Assembly (NCBI RefSeq): GCF_018070565.1 | Contig: NZ_JAGPXL010000022.1 | Location: forward strand, 41,846-105,845 | Length of the DNA: 64,000 nt | Direction of reading: 5' to 3' | Source: Streptomyces sp. B93 | GTDB lineage: Bacteria; Actinomycetota; Actinomycetes; Streptomycetales; Streptomycetaceae | Shown here: one piece after another, positions 28,632 to 35,688 of the stretch | Layout of the letters: every line of letters begins with the position of its first letter | How positions within the stretch are numbered: the stretch's first letter is position 1 | Notes under the pieces: model-generated | The model's database searches: none | The model's input: only the letters and a program-made list of their open reading frames with translations | What the model was told of the DNA's origin: nothing | Translations under genes and position numbers: made by a program

Positions 28632-29102
28632 CTATCGCTCCGGAGGGCTCGCCATCGCGCCGGGAGAGCCCGGCTGCCGCTCGGATGGGTGCGGCGTCAG
28701 GCCGGTGCGGGCCAGGGTCGCGCGGACCGCGGGGACGTCCTGGTCGAGCCAGTCGACGTCCCAGATCTCGGCGGGGGAGAGCCAGCGCAGTGCGTCATGG
28801 TCCTGGAGCGGCCGGGGCGCGTCGCTGCCGGGGCTCAGCCGGGCGGTCCAGACCCGCAGGACGTACGGCGGTCTCAGCGGCCACTCTCCCGGGACCGGCT
28901 CGCCGGGCTCGGCGTCGACGCCGAGTTCCTCACGGAGTTCACGGACCAGGGCGGCCTCGGGGGTCTCGCCGGGTTCGACCTTGCCGCCGGGCAGTTCCCA
29001 GCGCCCGGCCAGCTCGGGGGGCGCACTGCGGCGCGCGGCGAGCAGCCGGCCGCCGTCGGCGTCGAGGAGGGCGGCTCCCACGACCACGATCCGTTCACTC
29101 AT
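28632..29102 (-). CDS. Nudix hydrolase (MutT-like)
   Basis: A 156-residue hydrolase with a complete Nudix box: Gly40, Glu46, Arg54, Glu55, Glu58, Glu59 and Gly61 in GKVEPGETPEAALVRELREE. The family hydrolyses nucleoside diphosphates linked to another moiety. The N-terminal VVVGAALLDADGGRLLAARR and the LAGRWELPGG lead-in resemble MutT, which removes 8-oxo-dGTP, but substrate prediction in this family is unreliable. The start is ATG 29102. The C-terminal 20 residues are proline/serine-rich and may be disordered. Confidence 0.88.
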   Translation of the reverse strand: MSERIVVVGAALLDADGGRLLAARRSAPPELAGRWELPGGKVEPGETPEAALVRELREELGVDAEPGEPVPGEWPLRPPYVLRVWTARLSPGSDAPRPLQDHDALRWLSPAEIWDVDWLDQDVPAVRATLARTGLTPHPSERQPGSPGAMASPPER

Positions 29103-29138
29103 GCGCCGGAGCCTACGGGAGGGTGCGCCGCCTCCTGC

Positions 29139-29330
29139 TCAGTCCTGGTCGGCGGGGGCTCCCTGGCCGATGCGTTCGACCCAGTAGAGCTGCTTGGGTC
29201 CGCGGCTGTCGAGGCTGTCGGCGATCTTCTGCGCCTCGGCACGGGTGGCGTACCTGCCGACGCGGTAGCGATTGCCGTTGTCGTCCTGCCGTATGACGAG
29301 CCAGGGGAGAGTGACCGTGCTGTCGTTCAT
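29139..29330 (-). CDS. SPOR-like small protein, 63 aa
   Basis: A 63-residue protein. ATG 29330 has GAGGGG seven bases upstream, which decides between it and longer frames. The central sequence RYRVGRYATRAEAQKIADSL has the alternating pattern of a SPOR (peptidoglycan-binding) repeat, which normally spans about 70 residues; here it stands alone without signal peptide or anchor. I therefore cannot say that it binds the cell wall. It may instead be a small cytosolic protein with a similar fold. It is 36 bases downstream of nothing else and likely has its own promoter in 29331-29712. Confidence 0.65.
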   Translation of the reverse strand: MNDSTVTLPWLVIRQDDNGNRYRVGRYATRAEAQKIADSLDSRGPKQLYWVERIGQGAPADQD

Positions 29331-29712
29331 CGCGCCCCTCCACTTCCCGTCCGCGGCCGGTGCCGGGCCCCACCCTCTAAGGAAACCGCAATCCGCATAT
29401 GCCCGAGCGTACGCCTTACCTTCACGGAGCGAATACGGCTTTTCACAAAGAGGTACGCAACCGGCCACGCCCCAGGGGGCGCACAGCGCCGAACGCGCCG
29501 CCCGCCCGGCCCGGCGCATCCGGTCAGCGGCATGCCGTGCCGTTTCCGGCGCGTCCCGGGCGACCTGCGAGAACGACCGGATTCCAGCGCCGCGCACGCC
29601 GTCTCGGGACGGGCCGGTGCCGGGGGCAACTGCCGCCCGGGCGTGCACGCCCCATGCGCCGCTCTGTGCGCTACATCACTGCGCCGTACGCCGTACGGGC
29701 CGCGGCGGCGGG
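29331..29712. other. Intergenic region of 382 bases, no gene seen
   Basis: This stretch lies between the GntR-type gene (stop at 29713) and the start of the 63-residue SPOR-like gene; both read on the minus strand. Its part near 29380-29460 is less G/C-rich and may hold the promoter of the small gene. Frames through it lack ribosome binding sites or codon bias, so I annotate none. Confidence 0.5.
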
Positions 29713-30465
29713 CTACTTCACGGGCAGGTGGTACGCGACCCGGTAGCGGTCCGCCGGAATGACCACGTCCGCCGTCTCCACGGGGCGGCCGGACGCGTAG
29801 AAGGTGCGCTGCACGACCAGGACGACATGGCCGGGGACACCGCCGAGGGCGTGCAGTTCCTCGGCGAGGCCGGGGCGGGCACCCACCTCCTCGGTGACGT
29901 TGTCCACGACGACATCGATGGCGGCCATGCGCTCGACCACGCCCATGCCGCCGAGCGGGCCCTCCTCGGGGAGCATCACGGGGGTGCGGCCGGTGAGGGC
30001 GAGCGGCTCCCAGGAGGTGGAGAGCATCATCGCCTCACCGCCCTCCCGGAAGACGTACCGCGTGCACATCACGCGCTCGCCGGTGCGGATGCCGAGCCGC
30101 TCGGCGATGGCGCCGCTGGCCTCGGTCTGCTCGCTGCTGGACTCCCAGGTGCCCCGGGACGCGGCGTCCGCCTGCTCCTGGCGGTACGGGGTGGCGCCGC
30201 CGGACGGGCGGTATCCGGAGCGGGAGATCTGCCGGGGCACGGGCCGCTCGCGGACGTAGGTCCCGGAGCCGGAGCGGCCCTCGACCAGCCCCTCGGCCAT
30301 CAGCACCTTGCGCGCCTCCAGGGCCACGGTGTCCGAGACGCCGTACTCCTCGCGGATCCGGGCCTGGGAGGGGAGGCGGGTGTGCGGTGGCAGCAGACCG
30401 TCGACGATCTTCCTGCGGAGATCACCCGCGACACGCAGGTACGCCGGCTGCTCACCGAATGTCAC
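29713..30465 (-). CDS. GntR-family transcriptional regulator with UTRA domain
   Basis: A 250-residue regulator of the HutC type. The winged helix (about 8-75) contains LPSQARIREEYGVSDTVALEARK, with the recognition helix in the last part. The UTRA ligand domain spans about 95-245, with ERLGIRTGERVMCTRYVF and RPGLAEELHALGGVPGHVVL. Such proteins sense small molecules; the ligand is not predictable. It has no metabolic operon beside it. Similar free-standing regulators (KorSA type) control actinomycete integrative elements, but no such element is seen here. A partial palindrome around TTGTACAGAC lies just upstream near 30481 and could be its own operator. Confidence 0.87.
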   Translation of the reverse strand: MTFGEQPAYLRVAGDLRRKIVDGLLPPHTRLPSQARIREEYGVSDTVALEARKVLMAEGLVEGRSGSGTYVRERPVPRQISRSGYRPSGGATPYRQEQADAASRGTWESSSEQTEASGAIAERLGIRTGERVMCTRYVFREGGEAMMLSTSWEPLALTGRTPVMLPEEGPLGGMGVVERMAAIDVVVDNVTEEVGARPGLAEELHALGGVPGHVVLVVQRTFYASGRPVETADVVIPADRYRVAYHLPVK

Positions 30466-30480
30466 TGGCCGCTCCCATCA

Positions 30481-30494
30481 GGTTGTACAGACAG
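30481..30494 (-). promoter_or_regulatory. Candidate operator of the GntR regulator
   Basis: GGTTGTACAGACAG contains the 6-base palindrome TGTACA flanked by GT and GAC, reminiscent of the GT-N-TA-N-AC core of HutC-type operators. It lies 16-29 bases upstream of the gene start. There is only one copy and the flanks are imperfect, so confidence is low. Confidence 0.3.
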
Positions 30495-30578
30495 CCACAG
30501 CGTGGCAACCCTGGGTTGGAGCGTGCAAGCAAGGGCCAGGGAATCACCCGATGTGATGACGTGCGGGTCGGGCGGGTT

Positions 30579-31796
30579 TCAGGCGTCCTCCGTCGCGTCC
30601 TCCGCGCCCTCGTCGTAGTCGTAGGCCGGAGGTGACGTGTCCAGACCAAGAGCTTCGCGGGCGGTGACGGTCGCCTCGCTGTCGTAGAACCCGTACGCGT
30701 TGTCGTAGTGCTCGTAGAAGGTGTCCACGTCCTTCGCGTCCGCCGCCTCGCGCCAGTCCTCCACGGCGGCCTCCAGTTCCCTCACCAGCTCCGCGAGGGG
30801 CCGCTCGGCGTCGGGCCCCCAGGTGTGCGCGCGCAGGACGCCGGTCTGCTCGTCGAGCACCGCGTGCACCTCGTCGGCCCACTCCCGGTTCCCCGGCAGG
30901 TCGTCCTCCGGGTAGGCCTCGGGCTCGGTGTCCAGCACCGCGTCGATCTCGCGGACCGCCTCCAGGTAGGCGAGCTGGTCGGCGTCCATGGCGGTGCCGT
31001 CGTTGCGCAGCGAGCCGGTGAGGCTGCCGCGCTCGTCCGTGTTGCCGAAGACGCAGGTGATCTCCCGGTCGCCGAGCCGCCAGCTCTGCGAGGTGGGCGA
31101 GAGGTAGTACACGTCGACGTGGTCGGGGACGGCCCACAGGTCCAGGGCGTAGTCCCCGAGCAGGGCGTAGCACTTCTCGTCGGCGATCTCCGTGACCCGG
31201 TCGTCCCCGGGGTAGCCGCCGTCCGGCAGCGCGACCGTGGCGAACACCTCGCCGTCGTGTTCGCCGGAGCAGGGCACCTTGTCGACGTCGTAGGTCACCC
31301 CCTGGAGGGACCCCGAGGGCGTGTCGAAGCAGTCGCCCTTGTCCAGGGAGAAGGCCGCGTTTCCCTCCCGCGCGCCCTCCTTGAACCCCTCCCAGAAGGC
31401 GGCGGCGCCGCCCGTGGCCAGCATCAGCGCCCACAGCGCCACACCGGCCGACGACAGCGCGGCCCCGGTGATCGCCAGCGCCTTGCCCCGCTGTCCCTTC
31501 CGCTTGATCTGCACCAGCGCGATCACGCCGAGCACCAGCCCGACGGCGGGCAGGAAGCAGAACACGCCCAGCACCAGCGCCGCGATGGCGACACCGTTGA
31601 CGGGCGGCTGCGGCACGGGCGCGTACGGGTAGCCGTACCCGTAACCGTGCGGCGGCGGCCAGGGCGCCTGCTGCTGCGGGAACGGCGGCGGCGCGTACGG
31701 ACCCTGCGGCGCGTACGGACCCTGCGGCGGCGGAGCCTGGTACTGGCCCTGCGGGTCCGGTGGCTGTGCGGGCCCGGGGGGCGGAGGAATGGACAC
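30579..31796 (-). CDS. Proline-rich DUF4190-type membrane protein
   Basis: A 405-residue membrane protein. GTG 31796 (reading VSIPPPPGPAQPPDPQGQYQ) is preceded by GGGAG at a good distance; the longer frame upstream lacks codon bias. Residues 1-60 are proline/glutamine/tyrosine-rich, including a tandem GPYAPQ repeat. Two helices (about 68-95 and 105-128) with the linker VQIKRKGQRGKALAITGAAL match DUF4190. The extracellular C-terminal part (130-405) has six or so cysteines and ends in an acidic tail (YDYDEGAEDATEDA). This layout is similar to septum-formation-like proteins of Streptomyces. The function is unknown. It is divergent from the TIR gene. Confidence 0.8.
   Translation of the reverse strand: MSIPPPPGPAQPPDPQGQYQAPPPQGPYAPQGPYAPPPFPQQQAPWPPPHGYGYGYPYAPVPQPPVNGVAIAALVLGVFCFLPAVGLVLGVIALVQIKRKGQRGKALAITGAALSSAGVALWALMLATGGAAAFWEGFKEGAREGNAAFSLDKGDCFDTPSGSLQGVTYDVDKVPCSGEHDGEVFATVALPDGGYPGDDRVTEIADEKCYALLGDYALDLWAVPDHVDVYYLSPTSQSWRLGDREITCVFGNTDERGSLTGSLRNDGTAMDADQLAYLEAVREIDAVLDTEPEAYPEDDLPGNREWADEVHAVLDEQTGVLRAHTWGPDAERPLAELVRELEAAVEDWREAADAKDVDTFYEHYDNAYGFYDSEATVTAREALGLDTSPPAYDYDEGAEDATEDA
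31690..31728 (-). repeat. 18-bp tandem repeat in the proline-rich gene
   Basis: The unit GGCGCGTACGGACCCTGC occurs twice in direct succession (around 31690-31725) and codes for repeated PYAPQG. It reflects expansion of the proline-rich N-terminus. Confidence 0.6.
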
Positions 31797-32214
31797 GAGT
31801 ACCGTGCTCCCGGTTGTGACGGCGGCTGAGCGGCGCGCGACGGGCGTACGCGGCTGGGCGCATGGTAAGCGGACGGGCGCCGGCGGCCGTGAGGGCCCCC
31901 ATTGATGCAGGGCGTAAACGCCGGACAGCGCGCGGCGCAGGGAAGGTCTGGGAGGTGACCTGGCTGACGGCTCGCTCGGCCGCGGCAAGGAGGCCCGCTT
32001 TTGTGCCGAGGCGAAGGGCATGCCTGTCGCGCGGTGAAGGGACGGCGACCAGCAAACGAGCCTGCCGCTGCGTCCCGGTGCCCCGTAGTCGACGAATTGG
32101 CCGTGATCATCCCCGCATTCCCCGTACGCTACGAATGAGCGGTCGCCCCTGCCCACGCCGCGCCGTCGCGCCCCCTCGGAGTCACAGGGGCCCGAAGACC
32201 TCACACGGGATGCC
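31797..32214. promoter_or_regulatory. Divergent control region upstream of the TIR gene, 418 bases
   Basis: No gene with acceptable codon bias or ribosome binding site lies here. It must contain the promoter of the TIR-NACHT-SLOG operon and that of the divergent membrane protein. The sequence near 32095-32140 (AATTGGCCGTGATCATCC, then TACGCTACGAATG) is locally A/T-richer and may be the promoter, but spacing to a -35 element is not convincing. Confidence 0.4.
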
Positions 32215-32892
32215 ATGTCTGCTGCCACACCAAGTGCCCCCTGCCGCGTTGTCGTCAGCTACGCGCGCGAGGACGAGCCGCACCGCAGGACGTTCCGGAA
32301 GCACGTCGCCGACATCGAGCGCGGTGGCGTCGAGTTCTTCGACGACCGGGACATTCCCGTGGGCGTCCCCTGGCAGCCCGTCCTCTTCGGTGCCCTGGAG
32401 CGGGCCGACATCGTGGTCCTGCTGCTCACCGCGGACTACGTGGCCTCCGACTTCTGCATGGAGGAGGAACTCGGCACGGCCATGCGGCGGTGGGAGGCCG
32501 GAGGTTGCCGACTGTTCCCCATCCATGTGGCGCCGTTCGTCCTGACGAACGGCTCTCCGCTCGGAAGGCTCCAGCGGATTCCCAGCGAAAAGCCCATCAC
32601 GGGGTATGGAAGCGCGGCGGCGCGGGAGTGGCGAAGGGTCACTCAGGAGTTGCGAAAGCTGATCGAGGACGTGCAGGGCGCCATCGGTGGGCGCCCGGCG
32701 GCGACACCCCCTGTGGCGGGTACGGCGGCGAGGCACCCGCAGGACACGTCCGCCACCGTGACCAACAACGTCATCGGCAACTCGGTCGGCACCTCGACGG
32801 TGATCGGTGAAGTGCGGGGGACCAACGTGACGTTCAATCTGCCCCAGCCTCCCCCTGCCTCCGGGCCCCGTGGTCCGAGGCGCTCGCGGTAA
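32215..32892 (+). CDS. TIR-domain effector with C-terminal amyloid-like signalling motif
   Basis: A 225-residue protein. The TIR domain covers about residues 8-152. Box 1 is RVVVSYARED (11-20), the BB-loop region FFDDRDIPVGVPW (41-53), and the catalytic-glutamate region SDFCMEEEL (78-86). Glu84 aligns with the active Glu of NAD-cleaving TIRs. Bacterial TIRs hydrolyse or cyclise NAD to kill the cell or to make a signal. A linker rich in Ala, Pro and Thr (about 158-180) leads to a short C-terminal motif: NNVIGNSVGTSTVIG (184-198), then EVRGTNVTFNLPQ (199-211). The N-terminus of the next gene product carries the same motif. Start ATG 32215 has only a weak GGGA site. It is first in an apparent operon, 43 bases from the NACHT gene. 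Confidence 0.9.
   Translation: MSAATPSAPCRVVVSYAREDEPHRRTFRKHVADIERGGVEFFDDRDIPVGVPWQPVLFGALERADIVVLLLTADYVASDFCMEEELGTAMRRWEAGGCRLFPIHVAPFVLTNGSPLGRLQRIPSEKPITGYGSAAAREWRRVTQELRKLIEDVQGAIGGRPAATPPVAGTAARHPQDTSATVTNNVIGNSVGTSTVIGEVRGTNVTFNLPQPPPASGPRGPRRSR
32764..32847 (+). other. Segment encoding the C-terminal motif of the TIR protein
   Basis: It encodes residues 184-211. The pattern of alternating small, Asn/Thr and Val/Ile residues with two glycines (Gly198, Gly202) is that of short bacterial amyloid signalling sequences. It aligns without a gap to residues 10-34 of the NACHT protein: identical at Asn184, Val186, Val191, Thr193, Ile197, Gly198, Gly202, Val205, Phe207 and Asn208. Confidence 0.75.
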
Positions 32893-32935
32893 CCGGCGGA
32901 CCCGGCGCCCGCCGGAGAGGTACAGGTAGGTCGCC

Positions 32936-35605
32936 TTGAGCAATTCTCTCCCACCCGTCCACAACACCGTCGTGGACAGCACGGTCGAGACCTTGGTCCA
33001 GATCGGAGTGCTCAATGGGGGGACGGTTGAGTTCAACTTCTTCCCGCAGTCCCCGTTACCCGTCGACCCGCTGGACGAGGCCGCCCACACCCTCGCGGAA
33101 CGGGTGTTCCGGCAGTGGCGCGAGGAGGCCAACACCTGGGACATCGTCAACCCGGCCCCGATGCGTGTGCGTTGGCGGGCGAGCTGGCCGGACGCGGACC
33201 ACCCGTCCAAGGTCGGCGGGGAGGTCACCGGAGACGGCGACCGGGTGGGCACCATGGCGGAGGCGTTCCTAGCTCTGGAGCAAAGGCGCCTTGTCTTGCT
33301 GGGCGAGTCGGGCGCAGGCAAGACGACACTCGCCGTCCTGCTCGCGCTCGACCTGCTGGCCCGGCGCTTCCAGGACGGCGACCGCGGGCCCGTACCGGTG
33401 ATCCTCCGGCTGGAGACCTGGGACGCCGAGCGCGACCACCTGCACACCTGGCTGGCACGGCAGATCACCGAGGAGTATCCCGGCCTGCCGCGGGTCGAGG
33501 GACGCCACCCCGCCGCACTGCTGGTCTCCGACCGCAGAGTGCTGCCGGTCCTGGACGGCCTAAACGAACTCCCCGAACACCGCAGACACGCGGTCGTCCA
33601 ACACCTCAACCAGGCACTCACAGACGGCGACCCGCTGATCCTCACCTCACGGACCGCCGAGTACCGGAGGGTGCGGGAACAGGCCGGGGTGGTCTCCTCG
33701 ACGGCCGTCATCGAGGCCCTGCCGGTCGAGGGGCAGGACGCGGTCGCCTACCTCACGGGCGAGACGTCGCCGGGCCATGTGCACCGCTGGGCCCCGGTCT
33801 TCGAGGAGCTGTTGGAGAGCCCACCGGAGCCGGTCGCCCTCGCCCTGTCGAGCCCTCTGATGCTGTGGCTGGCCCGCCGGGTGTACGCGCTGCCGCCCGC
33901 CGATCCGGCCGAGCTGATCAGGACGGACAGGTTCCCGACCCGCGCCTCGATCGAGGAGCACCTGCTCGACCGCATCGTGCCCACCGTCTTCGCCCGGACA
34001 CCGCACGCACCGGACCGGCTGCACGCCCCCGGCCTGTGGAACCCCGCCCGAGCCAGACGCTACCTGGACTTCCTCGCCACCCACCTGAGCGAGCGCCGAA
34101 CGGCCGAACTGGCCTGGTGGCGGCTGCACCGTGAGCCGGTGGTCCTCGCTGTCGCCGTGCCCGTCGCGCTGGTGCTGTGCCTGCTCGTCGTCTGGACCGC
34201 CGAAGGGGTGGCGACATGGCTGCTCGGCAGCCCGTGGTCCGGACCTGAACCGGCCCACCCCGGGCCAAAGCTGGCGTTCGGCACGGGTCTGACCCTGACA
34301 GCGCTGCTCCTCGCGGTCCAGCGGTTCTGGTTCCGGCGCCACGACGGGCAGCCACGACGGCTAGCGAACCCCTTCCGCCTGGGCGCCGCCCTGCGGTCTG
34401 CCAGCCGGGCCGTCTCGGTGGGAAGGACGCTGCGCGCCGCCTCGCTGGTGCTGCTGCCGTCAGCGGCCTTCGCGGGGTACGCGCTGACGACACCGCACCC
34501 CGAGCCCTTCCTGGTGGCGACGGCGTGCTCGTCGCTCCTGGCACCCCTCGTCCTCGCGGCCGTCTCGGCGCCGTCCGACACCGCGGACGCGAGCGATCCC
34601 CACGCGCTGCTGCGGGACGAGCGCCGGGCGCTGCTGCTGTCGCTGGTCACGATCGCCCCGCTCATCGGCGTCGGACAGGGGGCGATCGACTGGTTCGCAC
34701 CGGAGGAGTCGAGGGCCGTGGGGGTGTCGGCGCTGTTCGGCTGGTTCGGTTCGGCGGTGCTGCTCGTGGGCTTCAGCCCGTGGAGCAGGTGGGTGCTGGC
34801 GAAGGCGTCCTTGGCGGTCCTGGGCAGGGTCCCGTGGTCGCTGATGGAGTTCCTGCGCGACGCGCACCGTCTCGGGCTGCTGCAACGCGGGGGCGGTGTC
34901 TACCGGTTCCGCAACCTGCGGCTGCGGGACCACTTCGCCGGACGCCGTGAGGCCCCCGCACCGGACCTCGCGCACGCCTCCTTCGCTGCCGCTGGCAGGG
35001 CCCACCGGGCGGACCCGCGGTCCACGTCCTGGAAGGCGCTCGCCGACGACGACCGGACACCGCTCGGGCACCGCCCGAAGTGGACGGTGCGCGAGGACGA
35101 GCGGAGCTTCCACGCCGGGGGGCGCCACCGCGTGGTCCCGGTGGCGCACTGGAACGCGGTGTTCCTGGCCTCGGCACTGTCCTTCGTCATGTTCGCGGTG
35201 GACGGCAACTGGCGCATCGGGCTCCGGTACGTCGCGTTCTGGTTCGCGGTGGGGGTGGCCGCCATGGTCGTCAGGTTCCTGGCGGGACCGATCACCCTCG
35301 ACCTGCGTCTGACGCATGACCACCTGACCTACGTGGTGGGCCGTCGCACCGGCGTCGTCCCCTGGGACGACATAGCGCTCGTCGAGGTGACGACGTACTC
35401 GCATCGAGGCTGGAAGGGCGCCGCCTACGGTGTGGTGATCGCCCTGCACCCCGGCGTCCCGACGCCGCACCGTTCCCTGCGGGCGGGCGACGGCCGGTTT
35501 CTCGTCCTGCCCCTCCTGTCGCTGAGCCCCTTCCCGCCGCCGGACCTGGAGGCCGCGCTGGCCCGGTTCGCGGGCGTGCGGTGGCGCCCGCCTTGGGTGC
35601 ATTGA
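32936..35605 (+). CDS. NACHT-type STAND ATPase with membrane helices and N-terminal amyloid-like motif
   Basis: An 889-residue NLR-like protein. It starts at TTG 32936, with AGGTAGG upstream. Residues 10-38 carry the motif shared with the TIR protein (NTVVDSTVETLVQIG, then VLNGGTVEFNFFPQ). The NACHT ATPase has Walker A GESGAGKTT (123-131), Walker B VLPVLDGLNELP (202-213) and sensor-like LILTSRTAEYR (234-244). After the winged-helix part (about 260-380) come about six hydrophobic helices (near 400-425, 440-460, 480-500, 505-530, 545-565, 575-600). Near the C-terminus two more helices precede a PH-like beta segment (LRLTHDHLTYVVGRRTGVVP). No LRR, TPR or WD repeats are visible, so the sensor part may be the membrane region. 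Leu41 is a TTA codon. Confidence 0.88.
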   Translation: MSNSLPPVHNTVVDSTVETLVQIGVLNGGTVEFNFFPQSPLPVDPLDEAAHTLAERVFRQWREEANTWDIVNPAPMRVRWRASWPDADHPSKVGGEVTGDGDRVGTMAEAFLALEQRRLVLLGESGAGKTTLAVLLALDLLARRFQDGDRGPVPVILRLETWDAERDHLHTWLARQITEEYPGLPRVEGRHPAALLVSDRRVLPVLDGLNELPEHRRHAVVQHLNQALTDGDPLILTSRTAEYRRVREQAGVVSSTAVIEALPVEGQDAVAYLTGETSPGHVHRWAPVFEELLESPPEPVALALSSPLMLWLARRVYALPPADPAELIRTDRFPTRASIEEHLLDRIVPTVFARTPHAPDRLHAPGLWNPARARRYLDFLATHLSERRTAELAWWRLHREPVVLAVAVPVALVLCLLVVWTAEGVATWLLGSPWSGPEPAHPGPKLAFGTGLTLTALLLAVQRFWFRRHDGQPRRLANPFRLGAALRSASRAVSVGRTLRAASLVLLPSAAFAGYALTTPHPEPFLVATACSSLLAPLVLAAVSAPSDTADASDPHALLRDERRALLLSLVTIAPLIGVGQGAIDWFAPEESRAVGVSALFGWFGSAVLLVGFSPWSRWVLAKASLAVLGRVPWSLMEFLRDAHRLGLLQRGGGVYRFRNLRLRDHFAGRREAPAPDLAHASFAAAGRAHRADPRSTSWKALADDDRTPLGHRPKWTVREDERSFHAGGRHRVVPVAHWNAVFLASALSFVMFAVDGNWRIGLRYVAFWFAVGVAAMVVRFLAGPITLDLRLTHDHLTYVVGRRTGVVPWDDIALVEVTTYSHRGWKGAAYGVVIALHPGVPTPHRSLRAGDGRFLVLPLLSLSPFPPPDLEAALARFAGVRWRPPWVH
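32963..33049 (+). other. Segment encoding the N-terminal motif of the NACHT protein
   Basis: It encodes residues 10-38, the partner motif of the TIR C-terminus. Position within the protein (extreme N-terminus of an NLR, ahead of the nucleotide-binding domain) is where amyloid-signalling motifs are found in characterised fungal and predicted bacterial NLRs. Confidence 0.75.
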
Positions 35606-35688
35606 CACGTCACGGCCCCGCCTCCTGGGCATGGATGAGTCACGGCCTGGACAAGTCGCCAGGCATCCGGCAGTTGGGGGAGGACACG

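Noticed and set aside
32764..32847. C-terminus of the TIR protein as start of a hexapeptide or beta-helix repeat
   Set aside because: Only one repeat-length unit is present, and the ungapped match to the NACHT N-terminus explains it better.
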